Part shown: positions 23,478-31,756 of the stretch, one piece after another
How positions within the stretch are numbered: position 1 is the stretch's first letter
Layout: every line of letters begins with the position of its first letter
Notes under the pieces: generated by a model
Database searches by the model: none
What the model saw: the letters and a program-made list of their open reading frames with translations, nothing else
Told to the model about the DNA's origin: nothing
Translations under genes and position numbers: made by a program
Source: an uncultured Oscillospiraceae bacterium
Lineage (GTDB): Bacteria; Bacillota; Clostridia; Oscillospirales; Oscillospiraceae
Direction of reading: 5' to 3'
DNA length: 39,433 nucleotides
NCBI GenBank assembly: GCA_905234425.1
Contig: CAJOHR010000005.1
Span: forward strand, 1-39,433

Positions 23478-24131
23478 ATGAAAACATTTCTCGTGATCGG
23501 CCTGGGCCGCTTTGGTTCCGCCGCCGCCGGAAAGCTCTACGACATGGGACACGAGGTGATTGTACTGGATGAGGACGAGGAGCTGGTGCAGCAGTGCGCC
23601 GATCAGTCCACCCACGCGGCCATCGGCGACGCCAGAGAGATCTCTGTCCTCAAGGCCGTGGGGGCGGCGGACTGCGACTGCGCCATCGTCGCCATCGGCA
23701 GCGACCTGGCCGCCAGCATCGTGGTCACTATGAATCTCAAGGACCTGGGCGTTCCGAAGATCGTCTGCAAGGCCAAGGACGACATGTATAAGCGTGCCTT
23801 GGAGCGCATCGGCGCGGATCAGGTGGTGATCCCGGAGAAGGAAATGGCCATCCGGCTTGTCCAGAGCCTTGGCTCCAATTCCTTCCTGGATTACATCTCC
23901 TTCTCTGAGGAATACGGCATTGCCGAGATCGATCCGCCGGAGGATTGGGAGGGGAAGACCCTGCGGGAGCTGAATGTCCGCAAGCGGTTCCATGTCAATA
24001 TCCTGTCCATCAAGAACACTGCCACCGGCGCTGTTAATATGGCGCCCGGGCCGGATGATGTGCTCTCTGATCGGGACACGGTGATGCTCATGGGCCGCAA
24101 CGAGGATATTATGCAGCTTCAGAGGATGTGA
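23478..24131 (+). CDS. ktrA: Potassium uptake regulatory subunit KtrA (RCK domains)
   Basis: The 217-residue protein is an RCK (TrkA-N plus TrkA-C) subunit. It opens with a Rossmann nucleotide-binding motif, VIGLGRFGSAAAGKLYDMGH, and has the acidic residue VLDEDEE at the end of strand two. The C-terminal half (about 135-217) is the RCK_C domain that in Ktr systems can bind c-di-AMP. It forms the octameric ring that gates KtrB, encoded 9 bases upstream. A GGAGG site lies in that gap. Confidence 0.94.
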   Translation: MKTFLVIGLGRFGSAAAGKLYDMGHEVIVLDEDEELVQQCADQSTHAAIGDAREISVLKAVGAADCDCAIVAIGSDLAASIVVTMNLKDLGVPKIVCKAKDDMYKRALERIGADQVVIPEKEMAIRLVQSLGSNSFLDYISFSEEYGIAEIDPPEDWEGKTLRELNVRKRFHVNILSIKNTATGAVNMAPGPDDVLSDRDTVMLMGRNEDIMQLQRM

Positions 24132-24132
24132 C

Positions 24133-24891
24133 ATGGAGCCGGAGTATATTCAGAGCCGCCAGAATCCCCTGATGGTCCGGACCGCCAAGCTTCTTTCCTC
24201 CCGAAAGCACAGGCGCGCCGCCGGCATGTTTGCCGGAGAGGGCAGGAAGCTCCTGGAGGAAGCGGTGAAATGGCGTCCGAACGAGCTCTATGCCGTGATC
24301 CAGAAGGAGGAACTTCCCTGGCCGGAGCTTCCCGATCATGTCCGGCGCATTTCCGTTCCCGGATCGCTTATGGACCGGCTTTCGGAGCTGGAGACGCCTG
24401 AAGGCGTTTTATTTCTCATGCGTGCCCTTCCCGAAACGGATGCGCGGCCCGTGCCGGGAACCATCGTTTTGGACGGTGTGCAGGACCCGGGAAACCTGGG
24501 AACCATTTTGCGAACTGCCGACGCCCTGGATGTGCCGGCGCTGCTCACCGAGGGCTGCGCCGATCCCTTTGCGCCCAAAACGGTCCGGGCCTCCATGGGC
24601 TCCGTTCTTCGCACGCCGCCGGGAACCATCTCCCGGGAAAACCTGATTCAAACATGCGGGGAGGACCGCCTTCCGCTCTGGGCCGCGGCTCTGTCCGATT
24701 CGGCCCGGGATCTACGCCGGACGCCCCTTCGTTCCGGCGTCGTGGTCATCGGCAGCGAGGGCAGAGGCGTCAGCAGGCAGCTTCTGGACGCTGCGGACGG
24801 GCATTTGATCATTCCCATGCATCCGCGATGCGAGTCCCTGAACGCCGCGGCAGCGGCGGCCATTGTGCTCTGGCAGATGACGGCACTGTAG
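24133..24891 (+). CDS. TrmH/SpoU family RNA 2'-O-methyltransferase
   Basis: The 252-residue protein has the N-terminal substrate-binding region (EYIQSRQNPLMVRTAKLLSS and FAGEGRKLLEEA) and a C-terminal SPOUT knot. The three SpoU motifs are present: DGVQDPGNLGTILRTADA, VVIGSEGRGVS and IPMHPRCESLNAAAAAAIVL. Proteins of this type methylate the 2'-OH of a ribose in rRNA or tRNA. Related enzymes modify 23S G2251 or tRNA G18, but the target here cannot be read from sequence. It starts one base after the ktrA stop, so it is in the same transcript. It is followed by dprA after 12 bases. Confidence 0.9.
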   Translation: MEPEYIQSRQNPLMVRTAKLLSSRKHRRAAGMFAGEGRKLLEEAVKWRPNELYAVIQKEELPWPELPDHVRRISVPGSLMDRLSELETPEGVLFLMRALPETDARPVPGTIVLDGVQDPGNLGTILRTADALDVPALLTEGCADPFAPKTVRASMGSVLRTPPGTISRENLIQTCGEDRLPLWAAALSDSARDLRRTPLRSGVVVIGSEGRGVSRQLLDAADGHLIIPMHPRCESLNAAAAAAIVLWQMTAL

Positions 24892-24903
24892 GAGGGGTTC
24901 ATC

Positions 24904-26163
24904 ATGTCACTGCTTCGCTACTGGATATGGCTTTCCACAATTCCCGGCCTGTCCCTGCGGGGACAGCTCCGGCTTCTGGACAGCTTTTACTCCCCGGAGG
25001 CGATCTATCTGGCGGACAGAAGAGCGCTGGAGGATTCCGGTGCGCTGACCAAAAACGAAATCGCCCTGATCGAGCGGCGGGATTTCTCTCTGGCCGACAA
25101 GGTCCTGGAGGAATGCCGCAGAAAGGGAATCCGGATCCTCACCATGCAGGACGCCGCCTATCCCCGGCGTCTGATGTCCATCGACATGCCGCCCCCGGTG
25201 CTCTATTACAAGGGAAACCTTCCCGCCTTTGACAATCTCCCCTCCGTCGCCGTGGTGGGGTCCCGGAACGCAAGCGGCTACGGGCTTCTCACCGCCAAAC
25301 GGATGGGCATGCAGCTGGGCGCCTGCGGCGGAACGGTGATCTCCGGCGCTGCCAAGGGAATCGACACCATGGCGCTGGAGGGCGCCTTGAGCACCGATTC
25401 CCCGGTCATAGCGGTGTTGGGAAACGGTCTTGATGTGGTCTATCCCAGAAGCGCTGAGCGGCTGTACAAGGATGTGGAGCGCAACGGATGCCTTCTCAGC
25501 GAGTTTATCCCGGGGACAAAGCCCCTCGGCGGAAACTTTCCCAGACGCAACCGGATCATGAGCGGACTCGCTTTAGGCGTTCTGGTGGTGGAGGCCGCGA
25601 AAAAGAGCGGCAGCCTGATCACCGCGGAATATGCCCTGGAGCAGGGGAGAGACGTCTTTGCGGTTCCGGGCAATATCGGGCTTGCGTGCTGCGAGGGCAG
25701 CAATGAGCTGATCCGGGATGGGGCGTACCTTGTGACCTGCGGTTGGGATGTGCTTCAGCTTTACAAGGCGCAATTCCCGGAGCAGCTGCACCGCTGGAAC
25801 GGCGGAGACCGGCTGACTCTGTCTCCCCATGATCGGGCGTATATAGAGGATGATATGGAACCGGAACAGTCCGGAACGAAAGACCCGCCCGGCGAGGCTC
25901 CCGGGGAAAAAAGAATTGACAACGCCGCAAAGAGCCATTATATTGACCTAGAACAGATCATGGATTCTCTTACCCAGGATGAACAGGTCCTGATGCGGAT
26001 TCTCCAAGGCGGCCGGCTCCATGTGGATGATCTGATCGCCCGGAGCGGGATGCCTGCCGCAAGAGTGCTCTCGTCCCTGACCCTTTTGGAGATCAAGGGA
26101 TATGTGCAGCAGCATCCTGGAAAGCGGTTTGGTTTGATTCTACTGCCTGATAAAAACCTTTGA
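24904..26163 (+). CDS. dprA: DNA processing protein DprA
   Basis: The 419-residue DprA (Smf) binds incoming single-stranded DNA and loads RecA during transformation. The Rossmann-like core shows VAVVGSRNASGYGLLTAKRM from about residue 116, then VISGAAKGIDTMALEGAL, FPRRNRIMSGLALGVLVVEA and AVPGNIG. An N-terminal SAM-like domain precedes it. After a loosely structured acidic linker (about 320-345) there is a C-terminal winged helix (LMRILQGGRLHVDDLIARSG). Its last codons form the left arm of the first hairpin of the structured repeat, so the element abuts or replaced the original 3' end. No other competence genes lie in the window. Confidence 0.93.
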   Translation: MSLLRYWIWLSTIPGLSLRGQLRLLDSFYSPEAIYLADRRALEDSGALTKNEIALIERRDFSLADKVLEECRRKGIRILTMQDAAYPRRLMSIDMPPPVLYYKGNLPAFDNLPSVAVVGSRNASGYGLLTAKRMGMQLGACGGTVISGAAKGIDTMALEGALSTDSPVIAVLGNGLDVVYPRSAERLYKDVERNGCLLSEFIPGTKPLGGNFPRRNRIMSGLALGVLVVEAAKKSGSLITAEYALEQGRDVFAVPGNIGLACCEGSNELIRDGAYLVTCGWDVLQLYKAQFPEQLHRWNGGDRLTLSPHDRAYIEDDMEPEQSGTKDPPGEAPGEKRIDNAAKSHYIDLEQIMDSLTQDEQVLMRILQGGRLHVDDLIARSGMPAARVLSSLTLLEIKGYVQQHPGKRFGLILLPDKNL

Positions 26164-26318
26164 TCGGTTTTTATCAGGTGCTGCTATCGCCGCTGCAAGC
26201 AAACTGCAGGTTTGCTTGCGGTAGTAACGCACAGTTTATCCCCCCGCATTTCATGCGGGGCAGCGGCCCTTGGCCGCTGGATTAAAACAGGAAATGTTTT
26301 AATCGGATAATAGTATGA
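26142..26318 (+). repeat. Structured intergenic repeat, long copy A (five tandem hairpins)
   Basis: The 177-bp element between dprA and topA folds into five successive hairpins: 26147-26158/26166-26177, 26195-26204/26210-26219, 26242-26249/26253-26260, 26262-26268/26272-26278 and 26280-26289/26295-26304. It shares layout, loops and conserved words with the copy at 34102-34275 (GCATTTCATGC, AGCGGCC/GGCCGCT followed by GGATTAAAAC). Stems 1 and 3 differ in sequence but keep pairing. The two ends are roughly inverted copies of each other (TACTGCCTGAT on the left, ATCGGATAATAGTA on the right). No ORF fits inside. The left end overlaps the last codons of dprA. Confidence 0.85.
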
Positions 26319-26343
26319 ATATGTAAGACATCGGAGGGAAACA

Positions 26344-28587
26344 ATGGCGAACGCGAAAAAACTTGTCATTGTGGAGTCGCCTGCCAAGGCGAAGACAATC
26401 GGTAAATATTTAGGGCCCGATTATTCGGTGAAGGCCTGCATGGGCCATCTTCGGGACCTGCCCAAGAGTACGCTGGGCGTGGACATCGAGCATGATTTTG
26501 AACCCAAGTACGTACCCATGAAGGGCAAGGAAACCATCATCTCCGAGCTGCGGTCCGCCGCCAAGGGCTCAGAAGAAGTCTTTCTCGCAACTGACCCGGA
26601 CCGGGAGGGCGAAGCCATCTCCTGGCATTTGAAGTATCTTCTGAATCTGCCCGACGAAGGCACCCATCGGGTGACCTTCAACGAGATCACAAAGGGTGTG
26701 GTGAACAGCAGCATCCGCGCCCCAAGACAGATCGACATGGATCTGGTGGACGCCCAGCAGGCCCGCCGGGTACTGGATCGGATCGTGGGCTATCAGCTCT
26801 CGCCCCTGCTCTGGAAAAAGGTCCGCCGGGGGCTTTCCGCCGGGCGGGTACAGTCCGTGGCCACACGGCTGGTGGTGGACCGGGAAGAGGAAATCCGGGC
26901 CTTTGTGCCGCAGGAGTACTGGACCATCGACGTGTCGCTCCGGCGGCAGACAGGCCCCGGTTCCTTTACGGCCCGGTATCACGGAGAGAACAAAAAACGG
27001 GAGCTCCACAATGAGGCCGAGGCAGATGAGATCCTGCGGGATATCGCCGCGCACCCCTTTGCGGTTTCCTCCGTCAAGCGCTCCGACAAGAAGCGGACCC
27101 CGGCTCCGCCCTTCATTACCTCCACGCTCCAGCAGGAGGCCTCCAGAAAGCTCAGCATGACGCCCCGGCGTACCATGGCCATCGCCCAGCAGCTCTATGA
27201 AGGCGTGGATGTGGCAGGAGAGGGCACCGTCGGTCTTATCACCTATATGCGTACCGATTCCCTGCGCCTGTCTGAGGAGGCGCTGGCCTCCGCGGGACGC
27301 TTTATCAAAAGCCGGTACGGAGACGCCTATTACAGCGGTCCCCGCCGGTACAAGACAAAAAACGCCGCCCAGGACGCCCACGAAGCCATTCGGCCCAGCA
27401 ATACGGATCTGGACCCGGAGTCCATCCGCAGCAGCCTGACCTCGGAGCAGTATAAGCTGTACCGGCTGATCTGGAGCCGGTTCGTGGCCTCGCAGATGGC
27501 CAACGCGGTGTATGACACGTTCTCGATCGACGCCACATCCGCGGGGCATATCTTCCGGGCCAATCATCAGTCTGTCCGCTTTCCCGGCTTTTTGGCCGTC
27601 TATGAGGAGGGAAAGGACGACGAGGAGGACGAAAAGAGCACGCCTTTGCCGGATCTCCAGGAGGGCGAGACCGTCGCCTGTACGGGGAGCGAAAAGCTCC
27701 AGCATTTCACCCAGCCTCCGGCACGGTTTACCGAGGCAACCCTGGTAAAGGCCATGGAGGAAAAGGGCGTCGGACGCCCCAGCACCTATGCCGCCACTGT
27801 GTCCACGATCCTTGATCGGGAATACGTGGTCAAGCAGGACAAGCGGCTGAGCCCCACACCCCTTGGCGAGGTGGTCACGGGCCTGATGAAGGATCGTTTC
27901 ACCGATGTGATCGACGTGGCCTTTACGGCCAACATGGAGGAGAAGCTGGACCGGGTGGAGGAGGGCGCCGCCGACTGGAAGCAGGTTCTGCGGGATTTTT
28001 ACGCAAACTTCCACCGGGAGATGGAGGAGGCGGAAACCGCCTTGGAGGGCGTTCGCCTGAAGGTCCCGGATGAGGAGACCGACGAGGTCTGCGAGGTCTG
28101 CGGCAGGAAAATGGTCATCAAGGCCGGACGCTTTGGCAGGTTCCTGGCCTGCCCGGGATACCCGGAATGTACCAATACAAAGCCCTTGGCGGAGCGGATG
28201 CCGGGTCGCTGTCCCAACTGCGGGAGCGGCATCCTCAAACGCAAGAGCCAGCGGGGCTATGCCTATTACGCCTGCGAAAAGGGCAAGGAATGCGGCTTTA
28301 TGACCTGGGATGTTCCCACGGCCGAGGACTGCCCCTACTGCGGCCAGACCCTGTTCAAGAAATCCGGAAAGGGTCAGAAGAAGACCTTCTGCATCAACGA
28401 AAAGTGCGAGAACTTCACCCCCGAGGAGCTTCGTCCGGGCTACCGGAAAAAGAAGTCTGCCGAGGGGACTGACAGCGCGGGCGAGCAGGCGGCTCCCGCG
28501 GTGAAAAAAGCAGCCGCCGGGAAATCCGCCGCCGGGAAAACAGCCGGAACAAAGAAAAGCAGGAAGACCTCAGGTGATAAGGCATGA
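26344..28587 (+). CDS. topA: DNA topoisomerase I
   Basis: The 747-residue type IA topoisomerase relaxes negative supercoils. The Toprim domain opens with VIVESPAKAKTIGKYLG and has TDPDREGEAISWHL. The active-site tyrosine is Tyr301 in ITYMRTDSLRLS. Three C-terminal zinc-ribbon modules (CEVCGRKM, CPNCGSGI and CPYCGQTL, each with two further Cys) occupy about residues 580-695. The protein ends in a 45-residue Lys/Ala-rich tail (KKAAAGKSAAGKTAGTKK) that probably binds DNA. The ATG follows GGAGGG. Its stop overlaps the trmFO start by ATGA, and the topA-trmFO order is typical of Firmicutes. Confidence 0.96.
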   Translation: MANAKKLVIVESPAKAKTIGKYLGPDYSVKACMGHLRDLPKSTLGVDIEHDFEPKYVPMKGKETIISELRSAAKGSEEVFLATDPDREGEAISWHLKYLLNLPDEGTHRVTFNEITKGVVNSSIRAPRQIDMDLVDAQQARRVLDRIVGYQLSPLLWKKVRRGLSAGRVQSVATRLVVDREEEIRAFVPQEYWTIDVSLRRQTGPGSFTARYHGENKKRELHNEAEADEILRDIAAHPFAVSSVKRSDKKRTPAPPFITSTLQQEASRKLSMTPRRTMAIAQQLYEGVDVAGEGTVGLITYMRTDSLRLSEEALASAGRFIKSRYGDAYYSGPRRYKTKNAAQDAHEAIRPSNTDLDPESIRSSLTSEQYKLYRLIWSRFVASQMANAVYDTFSIDATSAGHIFRANHQSVRFPGFLAVYEEGKDDEEDEKSTPLPDLQEGETVACTGSEKLQHFTQPPARFTEATLVKAMEEKGVGRPSTYAATVSTILDREYVVKQDKRLSPTPLGEVVTGLMKDRFTDVIDVAFTANMEEKLDRVEEGAADWKQVLRDFYANFHREMEEAETALEGVRLKVPDEETDEVCEVCGRKMVIKAGRFGRFLACPGYPECTNTKPLAERMPGRCPNCGSGILKRKSQRGYAYYACEKGKECGFMTWDVPTAEDCPYCGQTLFKKSGKGQKKTFCINEKCENFTPEELRPGYRKKKSAEGTDSAGEQAAPAVKKAAAGKSAAGKTAGTKKSRKTSGDKA

Positions 28588-29918
28588 GCCCGGCGGTAAC
28601 GGTAATCGGCGCGGGACTGGCCGGCAGCGAGGCCGCCTGGCAGCTCGCTGAGCTGGGGCTCACGGTGGAGCTGGCGGAAATGAAGCCGGAGAAGATGACG
28701 CCGGCCCATTCCTCCGATTTGTTTGGGGAACTGGTTTGCTCCAACTCTCTCCGGGGCGACTCCCTGGCCAACGCCGTGGGCCTCCTGAAGGAGGAGCTTC
28801 GGCGGCTGGACAGCCTGATTCTTCGCTGCGCCGAGGATCACAGGGTCCCGGCCGGCGGCGCGCTGGCGGTGGATCGCGTGGCCTTTGCGCAAGCGATTAC
28901 GGATGCAATCTCCGGCCACCCCAATATTGAGATCGTTCATCGGGAAATGACGGCAGTCCCCCAGGGACCCGCTGTCATCGCCACCGGCCCCCTGACCTCC
29001 GACCCCATGGCGGAGGCCATTGCCGATTATTTCGGCGGCAGCAAGGGCCTGAACTTCTATGACGCCGCCGCCCCCCTTGTGAGCTTCGAGTCCCTGGATA
29101 TGGACCGCTGCTGGTTTGCCTCCCGCTATGATAAGGGCACCGCGGACTATATCAACTGCTCCATGGATTATGCGGAGTATTCTGCCTTCGTCCGGGAGCT
29201 TGCCGCCGCACAGCAGGCGGAGGTCCACGGCTTTGAGGATGAAAAGGTCTTTGAGGGCTGTATGCCTGTGGAGGTCATGGCCCGGCGGGGAGAGGATACC
29301 CTTCGCTACGGCCCCTTGAAGCCCGTTGGCCTGAAGGATCCCAAAACCGGCCGGGAGCCCTATGCCGTGGTTCAGCTTCGGCGGGACAACGCCCAGGGCA
29401 GCATCTATAACATTGTGGGCTTCCAGACCCATTTGAAATGGCCGGAGCAGAAGCGGGTCTTTTCCATGATCCCGGCTCTCAAAAACGCGGAGTATCTGCG
29501 TTACGGCGTTATGCACCGCAACACCTATCTGGATTCTCCCCGGCTTCTGGACCGCACCTATGCGGCGCGGAAGGATCGTGGAATCGTATTTGCCGGGCAG
29601 ATGACCGGCGTGGAAGGCTATGTGGAGTCTGCGGCCTCCGGACTGCTGGCTGCATTGGAGCTGGGCATGCGAATCAAGGAGCGTCCCGCCCTGGATTTCC
29701 CGAGCTGGACCGCCGTAGGGGCGCTGGCTGCCTATATTTCCAACCCTTCTGTGACGAAATTCCAGCCCATGAATGTCAATTTCGGCATTATCGACCAGCT
29801 GAACTACAAGTTCAAGGGGAAAAAGCGCGACCGGTACCTGGAGGTATCCAGACGGTCGCTGGAGACCATTGATCAGATCGCGTCCCGGCTGCGGGACCAT
29901 GAAAGGAGCAGCGTATGA
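28584..29918 (+). CDS. trmFO: Folate/FAD-dependent tRNA (uracil-54-C5)-methyltransferase TrmFO
   Basis: The 444-residue flavoprotein makes ribothymidine at position 54 of tRNA using methylenetetrahydrofolate and FAD. The FAD-binding motif VIGAGLAGSEAAWQLAELGL is at residues 5-24. The catalytic cysteine falls at position 226 in FEGCMPVEVMARRG, the same number as in the B. subtilis enzyme. Another landmark is GQMTGVEGYVESAASG near residue 337. It is translationally coupled to topA upstream and to plsX downstream (ATGA overlaps on both sides). Confidence 0.95.
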   Translation: MSPAVTVIGAGLAGSEAAWQLAELGLTVELAEMKPEKMTPAHSSDLFGELVCSNSLRGDSLANAVGLLKEELRRLDSLILRCAEDHRVPAGGALAVDRVAFAQAITDAISGHPNIEIVHREMTAVPQGPAVIATGPLTSDPMAEAIADYFGGSKGLNFYDAAAPLVSFESLDMDRCWFASRYDKGTADYINCSMDYAEYSAFVRELAAAQQAEVHGFEDEKVFEGCMPVEVMARRGEDTLRYGPLKPVGLKDPKTGREPYAVVQLRRDNAQGSIYNIVGFQTHLKWPEQKRVFSMIPALKNAEYLRYGVMHRNTYLDSPRLLDRTYAARKDRGIVFAGQMTGVEGYVESAASGLLAALELGMRIKERPALDFPSWTAVGALAAYISNPSVTKFQPMNVNFGIIDQLNYKFKGKKRDRYLEVSRRSLETIDQIASRLRDHERSSV

Positions 29919-30943
29919 AGATCATCGTAGACGCCATGGGCGGCGATAACGCCCCAAAAGCGCCGGTCCTGGGTGCGATTCAGGCGGCGAAGGACTTTGG
30001 CGTGGAGATCGTTCTTGTGGGTCAGACCGACCGGATCCTGGAGGCCCTGAAGGAGGAGGGGATCGACACCCTGCCTCCCGGTGTGGAAATCGCCTTTGCC
30101 TCCCAGGTCGTCACCATGGACGCCGCTCCCACCACCGTGCTTCATGCCTATAAGGATTCCTCCATGGTGGTTGGCGCAAGGCTGCTGAGCAGCGGCGGCG
30201 ACGCCTTCGTATCCGCCGGCAGCACCGGCGCGCTTCTGACCGTGGGCACTCTGGTAACAAAGCGGATCAAGGGCGTCAAGCGGGCGGCCATCAGTGTGGT
30301 TTGCCCCACGGAGAAGGGGTCCTGCGTGATCCTGGACGTGGGCGCAAACAATGAGTGCACCCCGGAATATTTGCAGCAATTCGCCTACATGGGCGCGTTC
30401 TATGCGGAAAAGTACCTGGGTATCTCCGATCCCAGAGTGGCGATTCTGAACAACGGCGCCGAGGAAACAAAGGGCCGGGAGCTGCAGAAGGAGACCTACG
30501 CGCTTCTGAAGGACGCCGGAGACCTTCACTTTATCGGAAATGTGGAGGCCAGAGACGTGCCCCTGGGCGGCGCGGATGTAGTGGTCTGCGATGGCTTCTC
30601 GGGGAATATTCTGCTCAAGAGCGTGGAGGGAACCGCAACCTTTATGGCGCATAAGCTCAAGGAGATGTTCACCAAAAGCGCAGCCACGAAGCTCGGTTAT
30701 CTGCTCTGCAGGAGCGGCGTGGCCGACTTTAAGAAGCTGCTGGATTCCAGAGAGGTGGGCGGCTCCATGTTCCTGGGCATTCAGAAGCCGGTGGTAAAGG
30801 CCCACGGGTCCTCCGATGACTACGCTATGATGAACGCGATCCGTCAGGCCAAGATCTGTGTGGAGACCGGCGTCTGTCAGGCGATTCGGGACCATATGGA
30901 CCAAATGAACGCACCATCCGGCGAAACGCCTGCGGAAACCTGA
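29915..30943 (+). CDS. plsX: Phosphate acyltransferase PlsX
   Basis: The 342-residue peripheral membrane enzyme converts acyl-ACP to acyl-phosphate, the first step of phosphatidic acid synthesis in Firmicutes. It opens with KIIVDAMGGDNAPKAPVLGA, as PlsX does, and has SAGSTGALLTVGTLV and VVCDGFSGNILLKSVEG. The usual fapR upstream and fabD/fabG/acpP downstream are missing. Instead plsX is coupled to trmFO and followed 12 bases later by rnc. Acyl carrier protein must therefore be encoded elsewhere. Confidence 0.95.
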   Translation: MKIIVDAMGGDNAPKAPVLGAIQAAKDFGVEIVLVGQTDRILEALKEEGIDTLPPGVEIAFASQVVTMDAAPTTVLHAYKDSSMVVGARLLSSGGDAFVSAGSTGALLTVGTLVTKRIKGVKRAAISVVCPTEKGSCVILDVGANNECTPEYLQQFAYMGAFYAEKYLGISDPRVAILNNGAEETKGRELQKETYALLKDAGDLHFIGNVEARDVPLGGADVVVCDGFSGNILLKSVEGTATFMAHKLKEMFTKSAATKLGYLLCRSGVADFKKLLDSREVGGSMFLGIQKPVVKAHGSSDDYAMMNAIRQAKICVETGVCQAIRDHMDQMNAPSGETPAET

Positions 30944-30955
30944 GGAGGCCTATAC

Positions 30956-31636
30956 ATGCTTTCTGATTTTGAAGCCAGACTGGGATATGCGTTTCAGGAC
31001 CGCGCTCTGCTGGAAAACGCTCTGACCCACAGCTCCTACGCCAACGAACACCGCAGGGAGGGGGCGTCCAGCAATGAGCGCCTGGAGTTTCTGGGCGACG
31101 CGATTCTGGGCTTTGTGGTGGCGGACCACCTGTATCGGACTCACCCCGACAAGCCCGAGGGGGAGCTGACCAAGATTCGGGCCGAGCTGGTCTGTGAAAA
31201 GAGTCTGGCTGAGGTGGCAAACAAGATCCATCTGGGCGACGTGCTGCTGCTGGGCCACGGGGAAAGCCACGGCGGCGGAAGTCACCGCCCCTCCATGCTG
31301 GCCGACGCTGTGGAGGCCGTACTGGCCGCCGCCTATCTGGATGGCGGATTGGAGGTTCCCCGGAAGATCATCTCCCGTTTTATTCTTCAGCGGGAGTCCG
31401 CTGTTTCCGGGAGTCAGGATTACAAGACCAGGTTTCAGGAGCTTGTCCAGCGGGAGCCGGACCGTCATATCTCCTACCGCCTGGCATCTGAGTCTGGCCC
31501 GGACCACGACAAGCGGTTTACCGTAGAGGTGCTGCTCAACGACGAGCCGGTAGGCTCCGGTGAGGGAAGCAGCAAAAAACGCGCGGAGCAGGCTGCCGCC
31601 AAAGACGCCATGGAGCGTCTCTTTCCCGGCGAATGA
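30956..31636 (+). CDS. rnc: Ribonuclease III
   Basis: The 226-residue double-strand-specific endonuclease has the signature ERLEFLGDAILGFVVADHLY with the catalytic Glu/Asp residues and HSSYANEH before it. A C-terminal dsRNA-binding domain (about residues 155-224) ends in GEGSSKKRAEQAAAKDAMER. It processes rRNA precursors and structured mRNAs. A GGAGG site precedes the ATG. In most Firmicutes smc and ftsY follow rnc. Here the conserved cluster stops at a strong terminator and accessory DNA begins. Confidence 0.96.
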   Translation: MLSDFEARLGYAFQDRALLENALTHSSYANEHRREGASSNERLEFLGDAILGFVVADHLYRTHPDKPEGELTKIRAELVCEKSLAEVANKIHLGDVLLLGHGESHGGGSHRPSMLADAVEAVLAAAYLDGGLEVPRKIISRFILQRESAVSGSQDYKTRFQELVQREPDRHISYRLASESGPDHDKRFTVEVLLNDEPVGSGEGSSKKRAEQAAAKDAMERLFPGE

Positions 31637-31639
31637 TTG

Positions 31640-31692
31640 AATCTGTCCGATCAGAAGAAGACCGCCTTCTTTTGATCGGACAGATTTTTTTG
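31640..31692 (+). terminator. Strong intrinsic terminator after rnc
   Basis: A 21-bp stem with one wobble (31640-31660 with 31666-31686) and a five-base loop runs into a tract of eight T residues. It closes the topA-trmFO-plsX-rnc transcript. Confidence 0.93.
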
Positions 31693-31721
31693 CTTGTGAA
31701 TCAGTCTGAAAATACCAAATA

Positions 31722-31750
31722 TTGACATTGCTGTGGATGTGTTATACAAT
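31722..31750 (+). promoter_or_regulatory. Strong sigma-A promoter with consensus -35
   Basis: A perfect TTGACA (31722-31727) and TACAAT (31745-31750) are 17 bases apart. No long ORF follows for 340 bases, so it appears to drive the candidate RNA described next. Confidence 0.85.
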
Positions 31751-31756
31751 GGGGCA

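Noticed and set aside
26142..26318. CRISPR array or tandem repeat
   Set aside because: The units are different hairpins, not identical repeats with unique spacers, and no cas genes are present.
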